From Haemophilus parainfluenzae (lineage in GTDB: Bacteria; Pseudomonadota; Gammaproteobacteria; Enterobacterales; Pasteurellaceae), in NCBI RefSeq assembly GCF_014931395.1, contig NZ_CP063120.1, positions 665,501-729,500 on the forward strand: 64,000 nt of DNA, given 5' to 3'. The position numbers were made by a program, and so were the translations under genes. Within the stretch, counting starts at the first letter, position 1. Each line of letters starts with the position of its first letter. The notes under the pieces are model-generated. The model was not told the origin of the DNA, made no database searches, and was given only the letters and a program-made list of their open reading frames with translations. Shown one piece after another: positions 1 to 8,057 of the stretch.

Positions 1-164
1 ACTGCAATAATAATACAAGTTTTAATTCCCACTGGTTTTCGCTTACTTTCTCGCTCAAATCCAATCATTCCTCCTAATAATGCAGCAAATAATAATTTTA
101 TCCAGGCAGATAGATGATAAATATCGGATAAATTTTGTTGTAAAAAGTCTAAAGAAAGCCACAT
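1..164 (-). CDS. MgtC/SapB-family membrane protein, N-terminal part only
   Basis: The 54 codons from an ATG at 162-164 are open to the window edge, so the C-terminal part lies outside. A Shine-Dalgarno match (AGGA) sits 6 bases before the ATG. The peptide has a hydrophobic helix followed by GGMIGFERE at residues 31-39 and KPVGIKT soon after, the conserved first-loop pattern of MgtC/SapB inner-membrane proteins. Family members are linked to magnesium homeostasis or survival in host cells; which role applies cannot be judged from this fragment. It lies downstream of the permease gene on the same strand but behind a terminator hairpin, so it is probably a separate unit. Confidence 0.7.
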   Translation of the reverse strand, partial: MWLSLDFLQQNLSDIYHLSAWIKLLFAALLGGMIGFERESKRKPVGIKTCIIIA

Positions 165-174
165 AACTTTTCCT

Positions 175-196
175 AAAAGGGTGCAAAGTTGCACCC
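175..196 (-). terminator. Rho-independent terminator after the nucleoside permease
   Basis: GGGTGCAA and its complement TTGCACCC are separated by two bases, with four A on the plus strand at 175-178 that become the U tract for leftward transcription. It closes the permease/MBL hydrolase unit. Confidence 0.75.
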
Positions 197-206
197 TATC
201 ATTTTA

Positions 207-1409
207 TTATTTTTTAAATTCTTCTGTATCTTTAAAGAAGATCCAGAATAAAATTCCAACAATTAAGGCGACAACGGCAGGGTATAACCAGAATTCAGAC
301 CATTGTGGAGCTGCAAGTGGCATGCTTTTTTCGGTGACAACATGATTATTAATTGCCCCGATAACAGAGGATGCCATAAATACACCAAATCCATTAGAGA
401 CTATAAAACGTAACCCCTGTGCTTGGGCTTTAATGCTTTCATGGGCTTTAGAATTCACATATACATCGCCTGCAGTAAAGAAGAAGTCCCAGCAAACTCC
501 TTGTAATAATAAGCCAATAAGAATATATGTGAAATAATCATCAGAAGTAGCAGCATGAGAGAAAATAAACATTCGGATAACCCATCCGATAATACCTAGC
601 ATGATTACTACTTTAAAACCAAATTTTTTCAGCATGCTGACTAGTAAGACCATAAATAGAACTTCTGCACCTACAGCAATTTGCATCATATTGGCTGAGT
701 TCATATCCAAAACTTTTAAATAGACTGGAATATAGGCACTATAAGCTGTTTTGGTAATCATGAGAACAAATGTTGCCAACATAAAGATTGTAAAATAGCG
801 ATCTTTAAAGAGAGACAGAGCATCTAAGCAGAAAATAGTACGAAGATCTAATTTTGAACCTTTAGCTGTTGGTGGTGTGTTTGGTAATGTAAGGCAATAT
901 AGTCCGCAAATAATTGCTGAAATTGCAGCTACTTTAAAGACAATCACATTATCAAAAATCTTGTAATAACCCATAATGAGGCCAATTACAATAAAACCGA
1001 TATTGCCGAATACTCGGATATATGGGAACAGTTTTTGTTCTGAAATATGGTGAAAGGCAATGCTATTGGAGAGTGCTGTGGTTGGATAGTATAGCAAACC
1101 AACAATGAAAATAATGAATAAAAATGCTGTGACATTACCTTCTAAAATATAAGTAGGTAGTAGCAACATAACTAAGCCATTTAAGATGTGTAAAATTGAA
1201 ATTACTTTTTGTGAAGCAAAGAAGCGATCGGCAATCATACCAATAAATAATGGCGAAATAATTGTTGCGAGTCCCAGTAAAGAATAAGTTGTTCCAATAC
1301 TTTCTTTCATATTGTAGGTAGCAAGTACAGCTCCGATAGTCATATTCCAAGCACCTTGCACAAAATATTGCATAAACATCATCACGAAAAGACGGGGAAT
1401 TTTAAACAT
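207..1409 (-). CDS. MFS permease of the nucleoside:H+ symporter family
   Basis: A 400-residue protein with about twelve hydrophobic helices. It opens with a YFVQGAWN-type helix and has the MFS loop motif around residues 57-65 (GMIADRFFA), a pattern typical of the nucleoside-H+ symporter family (NupG/XapB/YegT type). It would import a nucleoside or similar sugar-linked solute across the inner membrane using the proton gradient. The stop is followed by a terminator and the start lies 16 bp after the end of the MBL-fold hydrolase gene on the same strand, so the two probably form a bicistronic unit under the CRP site and LacI-type operators near 2263-2354. The exact substrate is unknown. Confidence 0.8.
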   Translation of the reverse strand: MFKIPRLFVMMFMQYFVQGAWNMTIGAVLATYNMKESIGTTYSLLGLATIISPLFIGMIADRFFASQKVISILHILNGLVMLLLPTYILEGNVTAFLFIIFIVGLLYYPTTALSNSIAFHHISEQKLFPYIRVFGNIGFIVIGLIMGYYKIFDNVIVFKVAAISAIICGLYCLTLPNTPPTAKGSKLDLRTIFCLDALSLFKDRYFTIFMLATFVLMITKTAYSAYIPVYLKVLDMNSANMMQIAVGAEVLFMVLLVSMLKKFGFKVVIMLGIIGWVIRMFIFSHAATSDDYFTYILIGLLLQGVCWDFFFTAGDVYVNSKAHESIKAQAQGLRFIVSNGFGVFMASSVIGAINNHVVTEKSMPLAAPQWSEFWLYPAVVALIVGILFWIFFKDTEEFKK

Positions 1410-1425
1410 GATCCGTTCTCCTAAT

Positions 1426-2247
1426 TTAAATATTTTTAATTAATCCATCATAGGCGACTTCAATTTGGTGAGGTTTAAAAATTTCTACCAAACTTTGATA
1501 ATCAAACCCGCAACTATGAGAATGATGAGATGTTAGAATTTGTGTTTGTTGTGATAAATTATTGTTCTCCTTGAATTTTTGTTTCATATTGATTACGGTT
1601 TCAATACTCATATGATTATTGGTTTTGTCATTTTGACGATAGCCATATGTACACTCCAATACGATTAAATCGATTTTTTTATTTTCTAACCAGTTCCATG
1701 TTAAATCTCCATAATAGCCAGAGTCATGTCCGTATAGCAGTGTTTTGCCATTTTTCTCAATAAAATAGATATAGCACATTTCCCATTTTTCATGATTAGC
1801 GATAAGTGGAGTAATTTTTGCACCGCTGCTAGTAGTAATGGTGACAAATGGAATAAGAATAGAAAGATTAAAACGATCTGGAGTCAGATCAACAATGCCA
1901 TTTAAACAGCCGTTAATTGCTTTATCGCTACCGTATATGTACATAGGATGTTCAACATTGAATGCAAAATTTCTTACACGATTATGTAGTTCTCCTACAT
2001 TAAAATGATCAGGATGAGTATGAGTGATGAGTAAATCTTTAATTTTTGTTACATCAATATGATTTACATTGGCTTGATGAAAAAATTCAGGAGAAATATC
2101 GATTTGAATTTCATCATCAATAATTGCAGAAGAACGAGTTCTTACATCACGTCCTCCTGTTTTCCTAACTTGTTCGCATAACTCACATTTACAATAAGGG
2201 TTTGGAATGCCTTCTGAGGCACCGGTACCAAGAAAGTGTAGTTTCAT
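1426..2247 (-). CDS. MBL-fold metallohydrolase, PhnP-like
   Basis: 273 residues. It starts with MKLHFLGTGASEG and carries the metal-binding HTHPDH motif at residues 76-81. Further candidate ligands are a His in IANHEKW, a Asp/His in LLYGHDSG and the SHHSHS stretch near 240. An early Cys cluster (C19, C21, C24) is typical of PhnP-like members, which cleave cyclic phosphodiesters such as ribosyl 1,2-cyclic phosphate. Start: ATG with an AGGAGA ribosome site. It is the first gene of a unit with a nucleoside-type permease, so the likely job is processing of an imported nucleoside or phosphodiester. This is inference from context; no substrate can be read from the sequence. Confidence 0.75.
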   Translation of the reverse strand: MKLHFLGTGASEGIPNPYCKCELCEQVRKTGGRDVRTRSSAIIDDEIQIDISPEFFHQANVNHIDVTKIKDLLITHTHPDHFNVGELHNRVRNFAFNVEHPMYIYGSDKAINGCLNGIVDLTPDRFNLSILIPFVTITTSSGAKITPLIANHEKWEMCYIYFIEKNGKTLLYGHDSGYYGDLTWNWLENKKIDLIVLECTYGYRQNDKTNNHMSIETVINMKQKFKENNNLSQQTQILTSHHSHSCGFDYQSLVEIFKPHQIEVAYDGLIKNI

Positions 2248-2262
2248 TGCAGGTCTCCTATT

Positions 2263-2276
2263 TTGAAACGTATTAA
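2263..2276. promoter_or_regulatory. Weak LacI/GalR-type operator (second site)
   Basis: TTGAAACGTATTAA has a perfect left half-site and a degraded right half-site compared with the strong operator at 2305-2318. The centres are 42 bp apart, about four helical turns, and this one overlaps the expected transcription start and leader of the hydrolase gene. Confidence 0.5.
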
Positions 2277-2304
2277 TATTTTAGGTTAATTATTGATCTT
2301 TTTA

Positions 2305-2318
2305 TTGAAACGTTTCAA
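2305..2318. promoter_or_regulatory. LacI/GalR-type operator
   Basis: TTGAAACGTTTCAA is a perfect 14-bp palindrome with the central CG typical of operators for LacI/GalR-family repressors. No LacI-family gene is present in this window; the regulator may be encoded just left of position 1 or elsewhere. Confidence 0.7.
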
Positions 2319-2332
2319 ACTAAGAATGTTTG

Positions 2333-2354
2333 TTTTGTGATAGCTGTCACAAAA
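2333..2354. promoter_or_regulatory. Consensus CRP (cAMP receptor protein) site
   Basis: TTTTGTGA-N6-TCACAAAA matches the canonical TGTGA-N6-TCACA core exactly, with symmetric A/T flanks. It lies upstream of the strong LacI-type operator relative to the leftward unit, pointing to catabolite activation of the permease/hydrolase genes. Confidence 0.8.
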
Positions 2355-2510
2355 TATTTTTATCTTCTGTTAGTGTAATAAAATGTGATTGGTTTAATTT
2401 ATACTAAAAGATAATTTATTGATGATATCTGGAAGGGGGTATAGCGGTTAAGTGTAGTTAAAATCTACAGGGTTTTTAAGTTATATTTTTGATTATTAGG
2501 AACATAAGTT

Positions 2511-2537
2511 AAAAGGGAGCGAAAGCTCCCTTTTTAT
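2511..2537 (-). terminator. Terminator after the small membrane protein gene
   Basis: GGGAGC-GAAA-GCTCCC with a GNRA-type tetraloop, flanked by A and T runs on both sides, so it could work in both directions. It lies directly downstream of the leftward gene ending at 2560. Confidence 0.8.
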
Positions 2538-2559
2538 TGTTTATTGTATTGTTATGTTC

Positions 2560-2877
2560 TTAAGCGTTAAAACCAATGTAGCAAACCGAGATTAAAACGA
2601 CGTAGAAAATGACCGCACTTAGCAGTAATAATTTTACGGCAAGTTTAGGTTTGTGCTGATGCAACTTATAAAGTAAACGTGCAATCAAAGCTAAAACAAA
2701 GGGGTAAACCCAAAAAATAATCGAGAAAAGATCGATCTGAAAATCGCTCAGTGTAGGGTTTTTCACAAAAGCAGTAGAAAGCAAAGAGGCCATAGGCCAC
2801 AGTAAAATGGGTAAACAAAATGCCGCAATTCCCCAAGCGAAGCTGCTAAATCCTGTCGGCATAGTTTGTTTTTTCAT
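2560..2877 (-). CDS. Small membrane protein of unknown function (DUF5389-like)
   Basis: 105 residues when started at the ATG of MKKQTMPTG; this start has an AAGG ribosome site, while the upstream in-frame ATG would add 15 residues overlapping the divergent glpG leader. Three hydrophobic helices are visible (about residues 13-36, 50-70 and 80-103) with a short basic KLHQHKPK loop, so it is an inner-membrane protein. It resembles small uncharacterised Pasteurellaceae proteins of the DUF5389 type, but I am not certain of that assignment. It is divergent from glpG with only about 45 bp between the starts. No function can be proposed. Confidence 0.7.
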   Translation of the reverse strand: MKKQTMPTGFSSFAWGIAAFCLPILLWPMASLLSTAFVKNPTLSDFQIDLFSIIFWVYPFVLALIARLLYKLHQHKPKLAVKLLLLSAVIFYVVLISVCYIGFNA

Positions 2878-2922
2878 AATGAACCTTATATGATTGACGA
2901 AAAATAAAAAGGAATATAACAA

Positions 2923-3549
2923 ATGCCGTCTTTATTTGATAGTGAAACTGATGCGTCAGAAGAGAGAAAAGTATTGAAACGCACATTGAGCGCACAAAAA
3001 ATCACGTTTATTTTGACCGCACTTTGCGCGGTGATTTATCTCTTGCAGAATATTGGATTTGAAGAGCCAATGATGGATTTATTCCATTATCCGGCTTATT
3101 CTTGGGAAGATCAGGAAATATGGCGCTATTTCACACATGCTATTGTTCATTTGTCGGTACCCCATATTTTATTTAATCTTTCATGGTTCTGGTTATTTGG
3201 TGGCGCGATTGAACGCCGATTTGGTTCTTTCCATTTTTTATTATTGGTCTTAGTGTCTGCTGCAGTGAGTGGCGCTGTACAGAATTACTTTACCGGTCCA
3301 GCCTTTTTCGGATTATCTGGCGTCGTATATGCGGTGTTAGGTTATGTGTTGGTGGTGGACAAATTGCACCCGCATAGCTTTGACTTACCGGAAGGTTTTT
3401 TTACAATGTTACTGGTAGGTCTTCTCTTTGGCTTTATTAGTCCGTTGTTTGGTATTAATATAGGCAACGCTGCCCACATTTCAGGCTTTATCTTAGGATT
3501 GGTTTGGGGATTTCTGCAGAGTAAAATTAAGGCTAAATCGTTTAGCTAA
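2923..3549 (+). CDS. glpG: Rhomboid intramembrane serine protease GlpG
   Basis: 208 residues with about six membrane helices. The catalytic dyad is visible: Ser132 in GLSG and His185 in AAHISGF, plus the conserved HILFN (H81/N85) of the rhomboid fold. GlpG cleaves transmembrane substrates within the inner membrane. The N-terminal cytoplasmic part is short, as in H. influenzae GlpG, about 60 residues shorter than in E. coli. It is followed 21 bp later by glpR, the same neighbour order as in enterobacterial glpG-glpR, and the two are probably co-transcribed. Confidence 0.95.
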   Translation: MPSLFDSETDASEERKVLKRTLSAQKITFILTALCAVIYLLQNIGFEEPMMDLFHYPAYSWEDQEIWRYFTHAIVHLSVPHILFNLSWFWLFGGAIERRFGSFHFLLLVLVSAAVSGAVQNYFTGPAFFGLSGVVYAVLGYVLVVDKLHPHSFDLPEGFFTMLLVGLLFGFISPLFGINIGNAAHISGFILGLVWGFLQSKIKAKSFS

Positions 3550-3570
3550 TTCAAATTTATAGGCATTTAT

Positions 3571-4326
3571 ATGAAGCAATCATTACGCCATCAGAAAATT
3601 ATTGAGCTTGTGAAGCTAAAAGGGTATGCCAGTACAGAAGAGCTGGTTATCGAACTGGAAGTCAGCCCACAGACCATTAGACGCGATCTGAATATCCTTG
3701 CGGAACAAGATTTAATTCGACGCCATCATGGTGGCGCAGCACCTTCTTCTACCGCAGAAAATTCTGATTATATTGAACGTAAACAATTTTTCCCTTCCCA
3801 AAAAAGCGCCATTGCTCGTGAAGTGGCAAAACGTATTCCAAACGGTGCATCCTTATTTATTGATATTGGTACCACGCCTGAAGCTGTAGCAAGTGCTTTA
3901 TTAAACCATGAACGGTTACGTATTGTGACGAATAATATCAATGCCGCTCATTTATTACGCCAAAATGAAACCTTTGATATTACGATGGCGGGCGGTTCCT
4001 TACGTAAGGATGGGGGCATTATTGGTGAGGCAACGGTTAATTTTATTTCGCAATTCCGTTTAGATTTTGGGATTCTCGGGATTAGTGCGATCGACCTTGA
4101 TGGTTCATTATTAGATTATGATTATCATGAAGTTCAAGTGAAGCGAGCTATTATAGAAAGCTCGCGTCAAACATTGTTAGCAACTGACCATTCGAAATTC
4201 TCTCGACAAGCGATTGTACGGTTAGGTGAGCTTAAAGATGTGGATTACCTTTTCACCGATGATGTGCCAAAACAAATTGCAGATTATTTAGAAAATAGCA
4301 ATACAAAGTTAGTGATTTGCAAATGA
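3571..4326 (+). CDS. glpR: DeoR-family repressor of glycerol-3-phosphate genes, GlpR
   Basis: 251 residues. An N-terminal winged helix (about 5-57) includes VSPQTIRRDLNILAEQ, the DeoR recognition helix, followed by RRHHGGA. The C-terminal DeoR sensor domain has FIDIGTTPEAVA and GILGISAIDLDGS. GlpR represses glycerol-3-phosphate uptake and catabolism genes until the inducer glycerol 3-phosphate binds. Adjacency to glpG supports the name over other DeoR paralogues. The gene ends in a terminator built from paired uptake words. Confidence 0.9.
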   Translation: MKQSLRHQKIIELVKLKGYASTEELVIELEVSPQTIRRDLNILAEQDLIRRHHGGAAPSSTAENSDYIERKQFFPSQKSAIAREVAKRIPNGASLFIDIGTTPEAVASALLNHERLRIVTNNINAAHLLRQNETFDITMAGGSLRKDGGIIGEATVNFISQFRLDFGILGISAIDLDGSLLDYDYHEVQVKRAIIESSRQTLLATDHSKFSRQAIVRLGELKDVDYLFTDDVPKQIADYLENSNTKLVICK

Positions 4327-4336
4327 TAGAAATAGG

Positions 4337-4367
4337 AAGTGCGGCCAAAATTGACCGCACTTTTTTT
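4337..4367 (+). terminator. Terminator made of paired uptake sequences after glpR
   Basis: AAGTGCGG, a loop of about ten bases, then CCGCACTT followed by six more T. The stem is the 9-base DNA uptake word and its complement, here used as a Rho-independent terminator for glpG-glpR. Confidence 0.85.
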
Positions 4368-4700
4368 GTAAGCATCCGTGCTTAGCCACTGCTGTTTCGA
4401 CCAATTCAAAATTAACTTCATTCACACAACCTCCTTATTGATGTGAGATGAAACTAATTTTGCTGCAATAGTTGTTAAATTTTAGGGATAAAAACGGAAG
4501 GCAAATCATTCGACTGCCAATTCTTTATTTAGGACAACGGGGAAGGTTTGCTTGAAGAGTCAAGAAAGACTAGAGCTTGATAGATCAAGTGGGTACATCG
4601 AGATCCCTCTCTAAATGTAATTTATTTATACTGCTGTTTTGGTAAAAAGGGAATCTTAAAATTATAAATATGTGATTGAGATCACAAATTAAATGCAAAA
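4368..4700 (-). promoter_or_regulatory. Gene-poor stretch with a CRP-type leftward promoter
   Basis: No conserved gene is recognised. On the minus strand a CRP site (4671-4686) is followed by a -10-like TATAAA near 4625-4630. The predicted start near 4618 is about 60 bp from the CRP centre, the class I spacing. Downstream, a strong ribosome-binding match AAGGAGG (about 4430-4436) precedes short open frames: an ATG frame with 8-base spacing and a GTG frame of 38 codons. Neither resembles a known protein to me. It could be a small RNA, a short peptide gene or a decayed gene. Confidence 0.4.
4671..4686. promoter_or_regulatory. Consensus CRP site
   Basis: TGTGA-TTGAGA-TCACA is an exact core match. 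Rightward transcription from it would meet the trmL terminator hairpin almost at once, so the leftward, apparently geneless side is the likelier target. Confidence 0.75.
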
Positions 4701-4701
4701 A

Positions 4702-4737
4702 GAAAGCTGCTTATTTTTGTGTATAAAAGAAGCAGCT
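4702..4737 (-). terminator. Terminator after trmL
   Basis: AGCTGCTT and AAGCAGCT form a stem with an AT-rich loop; on the minus strand it is followed by TTCTTTTTG. It closes the rsmD-trmL unit. Confidence 0.7.
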
Positions 4738-4750
4738 ATTTTATTGGTTT

Positions 4751-5236
<486 letters not shown>

Positions 5237-5821
5237 CTAATCTTTTTGATACAGGCGATAACTCACCATACCTGCAGTTTTCTCTTTCAGTAATTGCCAA
5301 TTGTTAGGCACGCTAAGCGGTTTGTCTTTTTCTGTTTCAACATAAATCAACGCATGAGGTAAGAGCCAATTCTTTTCTTCTAAGAGGGCAATTGCTTGTT
5401 CAGCTAAACCAAAATGAAAAGGTGGATCCAAAAATACCACATCAAAGTGCGGTTGATTTTGCGCTTGTTTTAAAAATTCTAAGCTATTTTGATTGATTAT
5501 TTGAGCTTGTTCAGTCGTCGTTTTTAGCGTTTGTAAATTTTTCTTTAATTGATTTGCCACATTTTTATCTAACTCTAAAAACGTCACCTGTTTCGCTTGG
5601 CGAGAAAGGGCTTCAAAACCAAGTGAGCCACTACCCGCAAAGCAATCAAGACAATGGCTATCCACAATGTAAGGCATCAACCAGTTGAATAAGGTTTCTT
5701 TCACGCGATCACCTGTAGGGCGCAAACCTTCCGCATTTAAAACCGGTAATTTTCGCCCACGCCAAAGACCTGCGATGATTCGAACTTCGCCTTTGGCATT
5801 TTGAACTTGCATTTTTTTCAT
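5237..5821 (-). CDS. rsmD: 16S rRNA (guanine966-N2)-methyltransferase RsmD
   Basis: 194 residues, a Rossmann-fold methyltransferase. The AdoMet motif CFAGSGSLGFEALSR spans about 60-74 and the catalytic DPPF is at 132-135. The N-terminal RIIAG..RGRKLPV and GLRPTGDRVKETLFNW are typical of RsmD. It modifies G966 in the 30S subunit. It is divergent from ftsY, the usual arrangement in gamma-proteobacteria. The chosen ATG has no clear ribosome site; a second ATG three codons in is possible. Confidence 0.93.
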   Translation of the reverse strand: MKKMQVQNAKGEVRIIAGLWRGRKLPVLNAEGLRPTGDRVKETLFNWLMPYIVDSHCLDCFAGSGSLGFEALSRQAKQVTFLELDKNVANQLKKNLQTLKTTTEQAQIINQNSLEFLKQAQNQPHFDVVFLDPPFHFGLAEQAIALLEEKNWLLPHALIYVETEKDKPLSVPNNWQLLKEKTAGMVSYRLYQKD

Positions 5822-5919
5822 AAAGAAACAGATTTTTAGTGAAAATTGTGCTTAGTTTAGACGATTTTTTGCTAGAATAGTCAGAATTTTTTAAAGATTT
5901 GTGTTTAAGAGAAGAATTT

Positions 5920-7377
5920 ATGTCAGAAGAAAAGAAAAAAGGCGGGTTTTGGGCCTCTCTTTTTGGTCGCAATAAAAAGCAAGAAGAACAAAAAATTGAG
6001 CCAATTATTGAAGAGTCATCTGTTGAATCTGCCGATGTTTCGTCTACGGAAGAGATTGTTCACAATAGCGAGAACGTTCAATTAGGACAAGTTGAACAGG
6101 AAGAATTACAGGAGTTAGCGGAACAACTGCAAGAAGATAAAGCTGAGAATACCGCTATTGCGCATATTGAACCTGTTGTAGAAGAAGTGATTTCACCTGA
6201 AAGTGTGGTCAATATTGAGCCAGTTTTAGATTCACCGGTGATTGAGGCAACGGCTGAAGAGACAGAAAAAACAGAAGAAATTTCTACCGCACTTCCTGTG
6301 GAAGAACCAACAGAAAGCATTATTGAGCAAGATAATGTCGTTGAAGATCTTCCTGTGGTTGATGCTGAGATTGAGCCTGAAATTGTTGAAGATGTTAAAG
6401 ATGAATTCCGTTCCGATATTAATACCGAAACGCAAGAAAAACCAAGTGAAGGTGGCTTTTTTAGTCGTTTAGTTAAAGGCTTACTCAAAACTAAACAAAA
6501 TATTGGTGCTGGTTTCCGTGCGTTCTTTTTAGGTAAAAAGATTGACGATGATTTATTTGAAGAGTTGGAAGAGCAGCTTTTAATTGCCGATATTGGTGTG
6601 CCAACAACGAATAAAATCATTAAGAATTTAACGGATCACGCAAGTCGTAAACAGTTACAAGATGCGGAATTGCTTTACCAACAACTTAAAGTTGAAATGG
6701 TAGAAATTCTAAAACCAGTTGCAAAACCATTGGTCATTGATACAACTAAAAAGCCTTATGTTATTTTGATGGTGGGTGTAAACGGTGTCGGTAAAACGAC
6801 CACAATTGGTAAATTGGCTCGCAAATTCCAAAATGAAGGCAAATCAGTCATGTTAGCGGCAGGGGATACTTTCCGTGCTGCTGCAGTAGAACAACTTCAA
6901 GTATGGGGTGAACGTAACAATATTCCGGTGGTGGCACAAAGTACGGGTTCAGATTCTGCGTCGGTAATCTTTGATGCGATGCAATCTGCTGCGGCACGTA
7001 ATATTGATATTTTAATTGCGGATACGGCCGGTCGTTTACAAAATAAAAATAATCTCATGGATGAATTGAAGAAGATTGTTCGTGTCATGAGAAAATACGA
7101 TGAAACCGCGCCGCACGAAATCATGCTTACCTTAGATGCGGGTACAGGACAGAATGCAATTAGCCAAGCCAAACTCTTTAATGAGGCGGTTGGGTTAACG
7201 GGTATTACATTAACCAAATTAGACGGAACAGCAAAAGGTGGGGTAATTTTCGCCATTGCAGATCAGTTTAATTTACCAATTCGTTATATTGGTGTAGGTG
7301 AAAAAATTGAAGATTTACGCGAATTTAATGCAGAAGAATTTATTGAAGCATTGTTTGTTCACGAAAATGAAGAATAA
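5920..7377 (+). CDS. ftsY: Signal recognition particle receptor FtsY
   Basis: 485 residues from the ATG of MSEEKKKGG, chosen over an upstream in-frame ATG because it has an AGAGAAG ribosome site and begins the conserved basic amphipathic head (KKKGGFWASLFGRNKK). Residues about 25-175 are a highly acidic, low-complexity A domain. The NG GTPase follows with GVNGVGKTTT near 286, DTFRAAAVEQL, DTAGR and TKLDGTAKGG. FtsY docks ribosome-SRP complexes at SecYEG. It leads the ftsY-ftsE-ftsX unit, with ftsE 14 bp downstream. Confidence 0.97.
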   Translation: MSEEKKKGGFWASLFGRNKKQEEQKIEPIIEESSVESADVSSTEEIVHNSENVQLGQVEQEELQELAEQLQEDKAENTAIAHIEPVVEEVISPESVVNIEPVLDSPVIEATAEETEKTEEISTALPVEEPTESIIEQDNVVEDLPVVDAEIEPEIVEDVKDEFRSDINTETQEKPSEGGFFSRLVKGLLKTKQNIGAGFRAFFLGKKIDDDLFEELEEQLLIADIGVPTTNKIIKNLTDHASRKQLQDAELLYQQLKVEMVEILKPVAKPLVIDTTKKPYVILMVGVNGVGKTTTIGKLARKFQNEGKSVMLAAGDTFRAAAVEQLQVWGERNNIPVVAQSTGSDSASVIFDAMQSAAARNIDILIADTAGRLQNKNNLMDELKKIVRVMRKYDETAPHEIMLTLDAGTGQNAISQAKLFNEAVGLTGITLTKLDGTAKGGVIFAIADQFNLPIRYIGVGEKIEDLREFNAEEFIEALFVHENEE

Positions 7378-7391
7378 AAAGGAATAATAAA

Positions 7392-8048
7392 GTGATTCGA
7401 TTTTCAAATGTCTCTAAAGCTTATCACGGTGCGACTCAGCCGGCCTTGCAGGGTTTGAATTTTCATCTTCCTGTCGGAAGTATGACTTATCTTGTTGGTC
7501 ATTCAGGTGCGGGTAAAAGTACCTTGCTTAAATTAATCATGGGAATGGAAAAGGCGAATGCTGGTAATATTTGGTTTAATGGTCATGATATTACGCGTTT
7601 GTCTAAGTATGAAATCCCATTTTTACGTCGTCAAATCGGCATGGTTCACCAAGATTACCGTTTATTAACGGATCGTAGCGTGGCAGAAAATGTGGCGTTG
7701 CCATTGATTATTGCAGGCATGAATCCGAAAGAAGCGCATACGCGAGCATTGGTTGCATTAGATCGTGTGGGCTTACGTAGTAAAGCGAATTATATGCCGC
7801 CACAAATCTCAGGTGGTGAGCAACAACGCGTAGATATCGCGCGTGCAATCGTACATAAACCGCAACTTTTATTAGCGGATGAGCCTACAGGTAACCTTGA
7901 TGATGAACTTTCCTTAGGGATTTTTAATCTTTTTGAAGAGTTTAATCGTTTAGGCATGACGGTGTTAATTGCGACACACGATATCAATTTAATTCAACAA
8001 AAACCAAAACCATGTCTTGTGCTTGAACAAGGCTACTTACGCTATTAA
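7392..8048 (+). CDS. ftsE: Cell division ATP-binding protein FtsE
   Basis: 218 residues with a GTG start behind an AAGGAATAATAAA ribosome site. It shows Walker A GHSGAGKS (36-43), the ABC signature ISGGEQQR near 139-146 and Walker B LLLADEPTGN (about 160-169), plus a His switch in IATHD. FtsE forms with FtsX a type VII ABC machine that couples cytoplasmic ATP hydrolysis to activation of septal peptidoglycan hydrolases (in E. coli through EnvC). It lies between ftsY and ftsX in the standard order. Confidence 0.96.
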   Translation: MIRFSNVSKAYHGATQPALQGLNFHLPVGSMTYLVGHSGAGKSTLLKLIMGMEKANAGNIWFNGHDITRLSKYEIPFLRRQIGMVHQDYRLLTDRSVAENVALPLIIAGMNPKEAHTRALVALDRVGLRSKANYMPPQISGGEQQRVDIARAIVHKPQLLLADEPTGNLDDELSLGIFNLFEEFNRLGMTVLIATHDINLIQQKPKPCLVLEQGYLRY

Positions 8049-8057
8049 GGATAAAAA

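Larger units (their letters stand above)
2248..2514. promoter_or_regulatory. Regulatory intergenic region of the permease/hydrolase unit
   Basis: No open gene is seen here. The stretch holds, from the hydrolase start outward, a ribosome site, a weak LacI-type operator, a candidate -10 (TAAAAT on the minus strand, about 2276-2283), a strong LacI-type operator and a consensus CRP site. The part from about 2360 to 2514 is AT-rich with no further recognisable site. Confidence 0.6.

Noticed and set aside
6078..6620. A 180-codon open frame antisense to ftsY, rich in Ser
   Set aside because: It is the mirror of the acidic, repetitive A domain of FtsY; no ribosome site and no protein-like pattern.
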